The position numbers and the translations under genes were made by a program. Under the pieces are notes generated by a model. The model worked only from the letters and a program-made list of their open reading frames with translations, made no database searches and had not been told where the DNA came from. A DNA stretch of 5,068 bases, from NCBI GenBank assembly GCA_046861615.1, contig JBHHUS010000078.1, positions 1 to 5,068 on the forward strand, given 5' to 3'. Source of the DNA: CAZNUM01 sp046861615. GTDB lineage: Bacteria; Fidelibacterota; Marinisomatia; Marinisomatales; TCS55. Shown here piece after piece: positions 1-4,052 of the stretch (position 1 is the first letter of the stretch; every line of letters begins with the position of its first letter).

Positions 1-222
1 CAGCACTATCATATTTTCACCGCCCTGGACATGCCGGAGATTGTTACGCGCTTTATTCATACGGATGAGCCCGCCGGTCCCTTCGGAGCCAAGGCGGTAG
101 CCGAAATCCCCATTAATGGTCCCGCCCCGGCGGTGGTGAATGCCATTTACAACGCCTGCGGGGTCCGCATCCGGGAGCTACCGGTTACACCGGAAAAAAT
201 ACTAAACGGCTTGGGACAGTAA
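1..222 (+). CDS. Xanthine dehydrogenase-family molybdenum-binding subunit, C-terminal end (5' partial)
   Basis: The reading frame is open from the first base and ends with TAA at 220-222, so only the last 73 residues of a much longer protein are here. The stretch GPFGAKAVAE matches the C-terminal GP(F/Y)GAKGxGE motif of the molybdopterin-binding subunit of xanthine dehydrogenase/aldehyde oxidoreductases. The final Glu of that motif is the catalytic base in the family. It is followed by the typical tail: PINGPAPAVVNAIYNACG, then RELPVTPEKIL. Members hydroxylate purines, aldehydes or N-heterocycles in the cytoplasm using a Mo-cytosine or Mo-pterin cofactor with FeS and FAD partner subunits. The substrate cannot be read from this fragment. 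An internal ATG at 31 is not the start, because homology continues upstream of it. The gene converges on the cytosine deaminase gene with 24 bp between their stop codons. Confidence 0.88.
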   Translation, partial: QHYHIFTALDMPEIVTRFIHTDEPAGPFGAKAVAEIPINGPAPAVVNAIYNACGVRIRELPVTPEKILNGLGQ

Positions 223-231
223 AATTTAACT

Positions 232-246
232 GCCGGTTATTCCGGC
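232..246. terminator. Short GC-rich hairpin between convergent genes, possible weak bidirectional terminator
   Basis: GCCGG (232-236) and CCGGC (242-246) form a perfect 5-bp stem with a 5-nt loop, in the 24-bp gap between the convergent stop codons. There is no clear U-run on either side (only TTAG on the plus strand, and AGTTAAATTTTA on the minus strand), so intrinsic termination would be weak. The position is the main argument. Confidence 0.3.
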
Positions 247-684
247 TTAGATTCCAATATCTTCATTCCAAAGTTGGGGATTTTGGCGGATAAAATTGTT
301 CATTAACTCAATACAGGATTGATCCTGTAACACTTTGACGCTGACTCCACGCGATCTTAATAGTGATTCCTCACCAGTGAAATTGGCATTTTCCCCGATA
401 ATTAATTTAGGGATTCCGTATAATAAAATGGCTCCGCTACACATGGAACAGGGTGAAAGAGTAGTATATAAGGTAGAATTTTGATAAGTGGATGCTTTCT
501 GTCTGCCGGCGTTCTCCAACGCATCCATTTCCGCATGGAGGATTACACTCCCGTTTTGGACTCGTCGGTTGTGTCCCCGTCCAATGATTTTGGTCTGGTA
601 AACAAGGACCGAGCCGATTGGAATCCCTTCTTCAGCCAGTCCCTTTTTAGCTTCCTCAAGAGCAGCCAGCATGAATTTGTTCAT
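247..684 (-). CDS. Yeast-type (FCY1-like) cytosine deaminase
   Basis: A 145-residue cytosolic zinc enzyme of the cytidine deaminase fold, predicted to convert cytosine to uracil plus ammonia (pyrimidine salvage). Zinc site: HAE at residues 50-52 (His50 ligand, Glu52 proton shuttle) and PCSMC at 78-82 (Cys79 and Cys82 ligands). Features that separate yeast cytosine deaminase from TadA or guanine deaminase are all present: GHN with Asn39, LENAGR after HAE, TLYTTLSPC, the long YGIP...GENANF segment with Phe102, and the C-terminal WNEDIG with Trp139 and Asp142. These correspond to yeast Asn51, His62, Glu64, Cys91, Cys94, Phe114, Trp152 and Asp155. The length is also close to the yeast enzyme (about 158). 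The ATG at 684 has only a weak upstream ribosome site; Met5 (672) is an alternative start. It is unrelated to CodA, the usual bacterial cytosine deaminase. A different small amino-heterocycle as substrate remains possible. Confidence 0.88.
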   Translation of the reverse strand: MNKFMLAALEEAKKGLAEEGIPIGSVLVYQTKIIGRGHNRRVQNGSVILHAEMDALENAGRQKASTYQNSTLYTTLSPCSMCSGAILLYGIPKLIIGENANFTGEESLLRSRGVSVKVLQDQSCIELMNNFIRQNPQLWNEDIGI

Positions 685-789
685 TGTTCGGTTATCACTT
701 TTAATTATTGTTCAGATGTGACATTAAATTAAAAAATAAATGGGAATGAGGAATAAAGATTATCCAGTGGAATAATTGCTGTTGTCGGT

Positions 790-828
790 AAAAAAAATCC
801 CCGCCTCCAAAGGAAAGCGGGGATTTTT
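790..828 (-). terminator. Strong rho-independent terminator of the RRM gene (also works on paper for the plus strand)
   Basis: On the minus strand ATCCCCGC (824-817) pairs with GCGGGGAT (804-797) in a perfect 8-bp stem. The stem can extend inward by TCC/GGA after a small internal loop, and it is followed by eight U residues (797-790). It begins 20 nt past the RRM stop codon. On the plus strand the same stem is followed by TTTTT (824-828), so it could also stop antisense transcription. Confidence 0.93.
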
Positions 829-847
829 ACAGGTATTTGACTAACGG

Positions 848-1117
848 TTAATACCGGGGTCTTGGTGGGCGCTCAGCCCGTGGTTTTGCCTGATTTACTT
901 TAATATTACGGCCGTCGATATCCTTGCCATTTAAGGCCTGGATAGCAGCATCTGCTTCTGAATCGTCCGGCATTTCAACAAAACCGAATCCTTTAGACCT
1001 TCCGGAAAGCCGGTCGGTAATAATATTAACGCTTGAAACTTCTCCAAATTCAGAAAAAGTATCTTTCAACGAGCTTTCACTCAGTTTAAAGGGCAAATTC
1101 CCAACATAGATATTCAT
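848..1117 (-). CDS. Single-RRM RNA-binding protein (bacterial Rbp-like)
   Basis: This 89-residue protein is almost entirely one RNA recognition motif. RNP2 is IYVGNL at residues 3-8 and RNP1 is KGFGFVEM at 42-49, with the RNA-stacking aromatics Tyr4, Phe44 and Phe46 all present. The LNGKDIDGRNIKVNQAKPR segment (62-80) completes the fold. The tail 78-89 is short, basic and proline-rich (RAERPPRPRY) rather than the glycine-rich tail of many cyanobacterial Rbp proteins. Members bind single-stranded RNA in the cytoplasm and are often cold-induced; the target here is unknown. The start is set at 1117: homology begins there and GGAAGA lies 6 nt upstream. An in-frame ATG at 1138 would add seven non-conserved residues and has no good ribosome site. 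The gene stands alone, with its own terminator and a long structured leader. Confidence 0.93.
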   Translation of the reverse strand: MNIYVGNLPFKLSESSLKDTFSEFGEVSSVNIITDRLSGRSKGFGFVEMPDDSEADAAIQALNGKDIDGRNIKVNQAKPRAERPPRPRY

Positions 1118-1123
1118 AGATGA

Positions 1124-1129
1124 TCTTCC
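1124..1129 (-). promoter_or_regulatory. Ribosome binding site that fixes the RRM gene start
   Basis: GGAAGA on the minus strand lies 6 nt before the ATG at 1117. It falls inside the alternative longer reading frame that starts at 1138, which supports the shorter 89-residue protein. Confidence 0.75.
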
Positions 1130-1136
1130 AAGTAAC

Positions 1137-1185
1137 ATGCGTTTATTCGAAGGACGCTACGGGCTCATCAAACGCATAAATAAAC
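1137..1185 (-). promoter_or_regulatory. Leader of the RRM mRNA with two mutually exclusive stems
   Basis: On the minus strand ATGCGTTT (1177-1170) is exactly complementary to AAACGCAT (1144-1137), giving an 8-bp stem. GTTTATT (1185-1179) is exactly complementary to AATAAAC (1147-1141), giving a 7-bp stem. Both use bases 1141-1144, so only one can form at a time. The element ends 8 nt upstream of the ribosome site of the RRM gene. Complementarity is seen directly; a regulatory role (cold response or autoregulation by the RRM protein) is inference. Confidence 0.45.
1157..1177 (-). CDS. Possible leader mini-ORF (6 residues) upstream of the RRM gene
   Basis: ATG at 1177 opens a six-codon frame, MRLMSP, that stops with TAG at 1159-1157. 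AGGGG (1189-1185) sits 7 nt before the ATG, which is good ribosome-site geometry. The start codon and second codon lie in the 5' arm of the 8-bp leader stem, so a translating ribosome would disrupt that stem. It is too short to judge by homology and may be chance. Confidence 0.25.
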   Translation of the reverse strand: MRLMSP

Positions 1186-1213
1186 CCCTAGTTGACAACC
1201 ACTCGCGGGTCGT

Positions 1214-1242
1214 CTTATTTGATAACCACTTGAATATATCAA
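1214..1242 (-). promoter_or_regulatory. Candidate promoter of the RRM gene
   Basis: On the minus strand TTGATA (1242-1237) and AATAAG (1219-1214) are separated by 17 nt, matching the sigma70 consensus at 5 of 6 and 4 of 6 positions. Transcription would start near 1207 and give a leader of about 90 nt. An imperfect dyad (1218-1252) covers the same DNA. Confidence 0.35.
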
Positions 1243-1252
1243 GGGAATCAAA
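1218..1252. repeat. Imperfect inverted repeat overlapping the candidate RRM promoter
   Basis: Inner arms CTTGA (1229-1233) and TCAAG (1239-1243) flank ATATA. Outer arms TTTGAT (1218-1223) and ATCAAA (1247-1252) are also perfect complements, with small unpaired segments between. It could be an operator for a dimeric regulator, or an RNA hairpin if transcription starts further upstream. Confidence 0.4.
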
Positions 1253-1358
1253 TTATTAACTGGGGAAGTTAAAGATTAAATTTGTTCTATTGCATATTTA
1301 ATTATTTTAATTCAGCACCCCTTTTAACCGGGTAATAGGGCTCGGTTTTCGTTGAGGG

Positions 1359-1538
1359 TTATTTGAAGCCGAGCTTCTTCCAGATCATCAATCCGGGGCA
1401 GATACCGGTGATACCGGCAAAAACCAAAAGAGCAACTGGTACATATAAAAACCAATGAGCATTTTCAAATCCAGTGAGCCAGATTCCAATAAAGAACAGA
1501 ATTGCCAGGGTAAAAAATTGCATTTTTAAAGCGGTCAT
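1359..1538 (-). CDS. Small two-helix membrane protein, YgaP/DUF2892-like
   Basis: A 59-residue protein that is easy to miss because of its length. AAGGAG lies 7 nt before the ATG at 1538, an excellent ribosome site, and the frame ends with TAA at 1361-1359. Residues 7-23 and 29-46 are hydrophobic and should form two membrane helices joined by a short turn containing Glu25, Asn26 and His28. The second helix runs into TGICPG (44-49) and a lysine-containing end, WKKLGFK, which should sit in the cytoplasm. The TG(I/F)CP plus short LG tail resembles the membrane domain of the YgaP/DUF2892 family, whose role is unclear. Unlike YgaP there is no rhodanese domain. The coding assignment is firm; the family assignment is moderate. 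It lies downstream of tRNA-Lys and upstream of the RRM gene on the same strand, with no convincing terminator after it. Confidence 0.82.
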   Translation of the reverse strand: MTALKMQFFTLAILFFIGIWLTGFENAHWFLYVPVALLVFAGITGICPGLMIWKKLGFK

Positions 1539-1545
1539 TTTTAAT

Positions 1546-1551
1546 CTCCTT
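1546..1551 (-). promoter_or_regulatory. Strong ribosome binding site of the small membrane protein
   Basis: AAGGAG on the minus strand is 7 nt upstream of the ATG at 1538. It is the best Shine-Dalgarno match in the window and the main reason to accept this short gene. Confidence 0.85.
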
Positions 1552-1633
1552 ATTTTAAAATGAAATCGAGAATTAAGGTAAAAATTACAACAGTTTATAT
1601 GTTTGCAACAAAGATTGAGCTTTGGTCTTTAAG

Positions 1634-1706
1634 TGACCCCGACAGGATTCGAACCTGTGACCAACGGCTTAAAAGGCCGCTGCTCTACCAGCTGAGCTAC
1701 GGGGCC
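1634..1706 (-). tRNA. tRNA-Lys (anticodon UUU)
   Basis: A full 73-nt cloverleaf can be drawn on the minus strand. The acceptor stem is GGCCCCG/CGGGGTC (one G-U pair). The D arm is GCTC...GAGC and contains AGCTGGTAGA. The anticodon stem is GCGGC/GCCGT with loop CTTTTAA (anticodon TTT), and the T arm is ACAGG-TTCGAAT-CCTGT. The discriminator base is A (position 1634), as usual for lysine tRNAs. CCA is not encoded and must be added after transcription. It lies 72 nt downstream of queF with no terminator between, so co-transcription with the que operon is possible. Lysine tRNA is not a substrate for queuosine, so the proximity is probably accidental. Confidence 0.97.
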
Positions 1707-1778
1707 GGAAAAAGCGGTGGCAAAATTAAGAATAAAGACGGGGGAATCACAGTAAAAGGTCGCCTCTGGGAATACGAT

Positions 1779-2171
1779 CTAGCGCTCCAGCGCGCCTTCC
1801 ACACAGGTAGTATCGAAACCACCGCGGGTATTGTAAATGGTGGTCACTTTCAGACGGTTGGTTTGTAATACCTGTTTTAGATCGTTGTAGATCCGTTTAG
1901 TGACCCCTTCCTGATAAATACCCACGTTCCGGAAGCTGATGAAATAATATTTCAGCGATTTTAATTCGATGCATTTTCCCCCGTCAGGGTAGTATTCAAT
2001 TTTCACCCGGGCCAGGTCCGGGATTCCGCTGAAGGGGCAAACGGCGCTGAATTCATTGGTTGCGGTGCAAATGTATTGATCCGGACTGTCAAAAGAAAAC
2101 GTCTCTAAATAATCGGAACGGATTTTATCTTCACGCTCAAATTTGAATTGGCGGCCTTCTGCTCTGGTCAT
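1779..2171 (-). CDS. queF: NADPH-dependent 7-cyano-7-deazaguanine (preQ0) reductase, one-domain YkvM type
   Basis: Reduces the nitrile of preQ0 to the aminomethyl group of preQ1 with NADPH, in the cytoplasm, as the last step before the base is inserted into tRNA. The 130-residue length fits the unimodular (B. subtilis-like) class rather than the double-length E. coli class. The nucleophile is Cys45 in AVCPFSG and the acid is Asp52, with the same seven-residue spacing as Cys55/Asp62 in B. subtilis. The QueF signature ELKSLKYY spans 69-76, and Glu88 corresponds to the substrate-binding Glu97. The family motif RNHGxFHE reads RNVGIYQE here (81-88), so both histidines are replaced (Val83, Gln87). 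The C-terminal NTRGGFDTT (114-122) is typical. GGAG lies 7 nt before the ATG, and the start overlaps the queD stop as ATGA. It is the last gene of the que operon. Confidence 0.95.
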   Translation of the reverse strand: MTRAEGRQFKFEREDKIRSDYLETFSFDSPDQYICTATNEFSAVCPFSGIPDLARVKIEYYPDGGKCIELKSLKYYFISFRNVGIYQEGVTKRIYNDLKQVLQTNRLKVTTIYNTRGGFDTTCVEGALER

Positions 2172-2530
2172 ACTGTTTCTCCACGATAAATACAGCCCGA
2201 AGTGCAGGTCTCTTTAATTTCCAGCGCAGACAAAAAGGGCAGAATTGGTTTTAAGCGTTTCCAGATCCATTGCACTAAGATTTCGCTGGTAGGATTCTCC
2301 AAACCCTTAATCTCGTTCAGGTAATGGTGATCCAATTGCGCTACGATCGGGACACAGGCCTTTTTAATCTCGGCATAGTCCATCACCCATCCGGTAGTAG
2401 CATTCACCGGCCCGTTGAGGCTGATGCGGAGCGTGTAGGAATGGCCATGCAGCCGACGGCATTTATGTCCTTCCGGTAAATTGGGCAGAATGTGGGCGGC
2501 CTCGAAAGTGATTTCTTTGTAAATCTCCAT
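2168..2530 (-). CDS. queD: 6-carboxy-5,6,7,8-tetrahydropterin synthase
   Basis: Converts 7,8-dihydroneopterin triphosphate into 6-carboxytetrahydropterin, the second step of the 7-deazaguanine pathway. At 120 residues it is the standard QueD length (E. coli 121). Zinc ligands are His13 (FEAAH), His28 and His30 (LHGHSY). Cys24 in the GHKCRRLHGH segment is the catalytic thiol that marks QueD against eukaryotic PTPS. Asp67-His68 and Glu107 complete the charge relay and pterin binding, and the C-terminal ETCTSGCIYRGE is diagnostic. All catalytic positions are three residues lower than in E. coli QueD. The ATG at 2530 lies 7 nt after the queE stop. Only a weak AAGA ribosome site precedes it, so translation probably depends on coupling to queE. 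Its TGA overlaps the queF start. Confidence 0.97.
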   Translation of the reverse strand: MEIYKEITFEAAHILPNLPEGHKCRRLHGHSYTLRISLNGPVNATTGWVMDYAEIKKACVPIVAQLDHHYLNEIKGLENPTSEILVQWIWKRLKPILPFLSALEIKETCTSGCIYRGETV

Positions 2531-2537
2531 AAATATC

Positions 2538-3173
2538 TTAGGGAATACCTGAAAATTTATGGGTCTGGAGACTTAACCTCCAATGGGGATGTGCTTTACA
2601 ATACTCCACAGCCAAGCTGGTATTGTATTCCCGCCGGGGATTATCCAATGGCTGTAAATAAAAATAACGGAAATTCAGTTTTGTAAATTCTTCCGGGTCC
2701 AATCCTTCCTGAGGGAACACTAGTTTTAATTCATCACCAGTGGTCTGTTGCAATTGAGCGCCGGCCTTGGGGCTGACGCAGACCCAGTCGATTCCTTCTG
2801 GAACGGAAAGCGTGCCGTTGGTTTCAACTGCTGTCTCGACGCTCTTAGTGTGGAGGACTGCTAACAAATTCTGATCAAGTTGCAGCAAGGGTTCACCACC
2901 GGTACAGACCAGAAAAGGGTTGGTTTCGGTTTCCCGGGGCCAGAATTTTAAAACCTGGTTGACCAGTGCTTCCGGAGAGGAAAATTTACCGCCATTAGGG
3001 CCATCGGTCCCGACAAAGTTCGTGTCGCAGAACTTACAGACAGCCCCGGAGCGATCCTGTTCCAACCCTGACCAGAGATTACATCCGCTGAAGCGGCAGA
3101 AAACCGCTGGTCGCCCTGCATGGTAACCTTCACCCTGGAGGGTGTAGTATATTTCTTTGACCGAATAAGTCAT
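2538..3173 (-). CDS. queE: 7-carboxy-7-deazaguanine synthase (radical SAM)
   Basis: A 211-residue radical SAM enzyme that contracts the ring of 6-carboxytetrahydropterin to 7-carboxy-7-deazaguanine, using SAM, a [4Fe-4S] cluster and Mg2+. The cluster ligands are Cys31, Cys46 and Cys49. The spacing is CX14CX2C, the QueE variant with a small insertion, not the CX3CX2C of most radical SAM proteins. EIYYTLQGEGYHAGRPAVF (residues 7-25) is the family N-terminus that builds the substrate pocket. TGGEP (91-95) contacts SAM, ETNGT (117-121) and SPKAG (134-138) follow, and the C-terminus LSLQTHKFSGIP is the typical ending. The start overlaps the queC stop as ATGA and has no Shine-Dalgarno of its own, suggesting translational coupling. 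No residue of the known active site appears to be missing. Confidence 0.97.
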   Translation of the reverse strand: MTYSVKEIYYTLQGEGYHAGRPAVFCRFSGCNLWSGLEQDRSGAVCKFCDTNFVGTDGPNGGKFSSPEALVNQVLKFWPRETETNPFLVCTGGEPLLQLDQNLLAVLHTKSVETAVETNGTLSVPEGIDWVCVSPKAGAQLQQTTGDELKLVFPQEGLDPEEFTKLNFRYFYLQPLDNPRREYNTSLAVEYCKAHPHWRLSLQTHKFSGIP

Positions 3174-3868
3174 TGTTGAATATCAGGGGGATAGGGCAGG
3201 GGGTCTTTTACACCTGCTTCCTGAAACCCCTTTAACCTTAAACGGCAGGCATCACAATGCCCGCAGGGACGGCTTTGCTCGTCGGGATCGTAGCAGGAAT
3301 GGGTTTGACTGTAATCTACTCCCCGGGAGAGCCCGGTCTGAATAATTTCTGCTTTAGTCATTGTAATCAGTGGTGTGTGAATGGAAATACGATGCTGGTT
3401 TTCAACACCGATTTTAGTGGCAAAATTAGCCAGCTGTTCAAACGCCTGAATAAATTCCGGTCGGCAGTCCGGATAACCGCTGTAATCGATTGCATTCACG
3501 CCAATAAAAATGTCCGTGGCTGGCAGCACTTCAGCCCAGGCCAGGGCAAAAGACAGAAAAATTGTGTTTCGCGCCGGAACATAGGTGACTGGTATCTGAC
3601 TACCAGTTTCGCACACTGTCCGATCTTTGGGGATTTCAATATTGTCGGTTAATGCCGAACCGCCAAAAGAGCGCAGGTCAATCTGAGTGATGATATGTTT
3701 CTTCACGTTGTAACGGTGAGCAATCTTACGGGCAGCCTTGATTTCAAATTCATGGCGTTGACCATATCGGAAGGTGAGGGCATATAAATCGAAATTCTGG
3801 TTTTGTGCCAAAGCCAGACAAGTAGTGGAATCTAATCCGCCACTGAGTAAAATAATGGCTGGTTTCAT
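3170..3868 (-). CDS. queC: 7-cyano-7-deazaguanine (preQ0) synthase
   Basis: An ATP-dependent enzyme that converts 7-carboxy-7-deazaguanine to preQ0 with ammonia, first forming an adenylated intermediate and then an amide. The PP-loop SGGLDS is at residues 9-14. TFRYGQRHEFE (32-42), PARNTIFLS (98-106) and GVNAIDYSGYPDCRPEF (123-139) are conserved substrate-binding segments. The structural zinc site is formed by Cys192, Cys202, Cys205 and Cys208 in HSCYDP...RPCGHCDAC. At 232 residues it is full length. It is the first gene of queC-queE-queD-queF. The ATG at 3868 has only AAGA close by as a ribosome site. A 6-bp hairpin ends 8 nt before it, and an A-rich stretch joins hairpin and start codon. 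Confidence 0.97.
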   Translation of the reverse strand: MKPAIILLSGGLDSTTCLALAQNQNFDLYALTFRYGQRHEFEIKAARKIAHRYNVKKHIITQIDLRSFGGSALTDNIEIPKDRTVCETGSQIPVTYVPARNTIFLSFALAWAEVLPATDIFIGVNAIDYSGYPDCRPEFIQAFEQLANFATKIGVENQHRISIHTPLITMTKAEIIQTGLSRGVDYSQTHSCYDPDEQSRPCGHCDACRLRLKGFQEAGVKDPLPYPPDIQQ

Positions 3869-3901
3869 ATCTTATTTTTCACCGGAATCAAGGCTGTGAA
3901 A
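3869..3901 (-). promoter_or_regulatory. Hairpin with A-rich tail next to the queC start; candidate translational control element
   Basis: On the minus strand TTTCAC (3901-3896) pairs with GTGAAA (3882-3877) around a 13-nt loop. The A-rich tail runs straight into the start codon. CUUG in the loop can pair with UAAG in the tail (C-G, U-A, U-A, G-U), which would give a small H-type pseudoknot covering the ribosome site. It does not match the preQ1-I consensus. The pairing is visible; ligand sensing is speculation. Confidence 0.25.
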
Positions 3902-4003
3902 TTACATTTGAAACTGGAATAAATTATGTTGAATCGGCATCGGTTTGATGAGAAATAACGTCGATGATAAATTTATTTTTTTAAAGATTAAATTATGTCT
4001 ATA

Positions 4004-4032
4004 TTGTCAATAATGTTAAAACTGTATATATT
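4004..4032 (+). promoter_or_regulatory. Sigma70-type promoter of the HTH-receiver gene
   Basis: TTGTCA (4004-4009) and TATATT (4027-4032) are 17 nt apart, each matching consensus at 5 of 6 positions. Transcription would begin near 4039. That leaves a leader of about 14 nt containing AAGGA (4043-4047), 5 nt before the ATG at 4053. Confidence 0.6.
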
Positions 4033-4037
4033 GTCAA
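4010..4037 (-). promoter_or_regulatory. Candidate promoter of the que operon, overlapping the divergent promoter
   Basis: On the minus strand a perfect TTGACA (4037-4032) is followed after 16 nt by CATTAT (4015-4010; 4 of 6 matches). Transcription would start near 4003 and give a leader of about 135 nt before queC. The other TTGACA (4010-4005) has no acceptable -10 partner. Confidence 0.4.
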
Positions 4038-4052
4038 TCAAAAAGGATTCTG

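Larger units (their letters stand above)
4000..4038. repeat. Perfect 12-bp direct repeat in the divergent promoter region
   Basis: TATATTGTCAAT occurs at 4000-4011 and again at 4027-4038, 27 bp from start to start. Each copy contains ATTG-T-CAAT, a 4-bp dyad around one base. On the plus strand one copy covers the -35 box and the other the -10 box and start site. The best explanation is a pair of operator sites. Confidence 0.6.

Noticed and set aside
481..732. Plus-strand open frame opposite the cytosine deaminase gene
   Set aside because: Antisense shadow of a conserved enzyme, with no recognisable motif.
1118..1138. Longer start for the RRM protein at 1138
   Set aside because: The extra residues MLLGRSS are outside the RRM fold, and the good GGAAGA site serves the ATG at 1117.
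1326..1347. AACCG/CGGTT inverted repeat after the small membrane protein as a terminator
   Set aside because: Only 5 bp with a 12-nt loop and no U-run on the minus strand, so it is not convincing.
1634..1706. tRNA-Lys as an integration (att) site or as functionally tied to the que operon
   Set aside because: No repeated tRNA 3' end, integrase or other mobile gene is in the window, and queuosine is found in GUN-anticodon tRNAs, not in lysine tRNA.
1560..1868. 102-codon plus-strand open frame crossing the tRNA-Lys gene and the end of queF
   Set aside because: It runs antisense through a tRNA and a conserved gene; the tRNA complement is part of the peptide, a common false call.
3257..3652. 131-codon plus-strand open frame opposite queC
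   Set aside because: It lies entirely antisense to a well-conserved QueC, has no family resemblance and no ribosome site.
3869..4003. Classical preQ1-I riboswitch before queC
   Set aside because: No stem with closing G-G/C-C pairs, and no characteristic loop or AAAAAACUA-like tail in the required order. Only a loosely similar hairpin is present, and it is reported separately as speculative.
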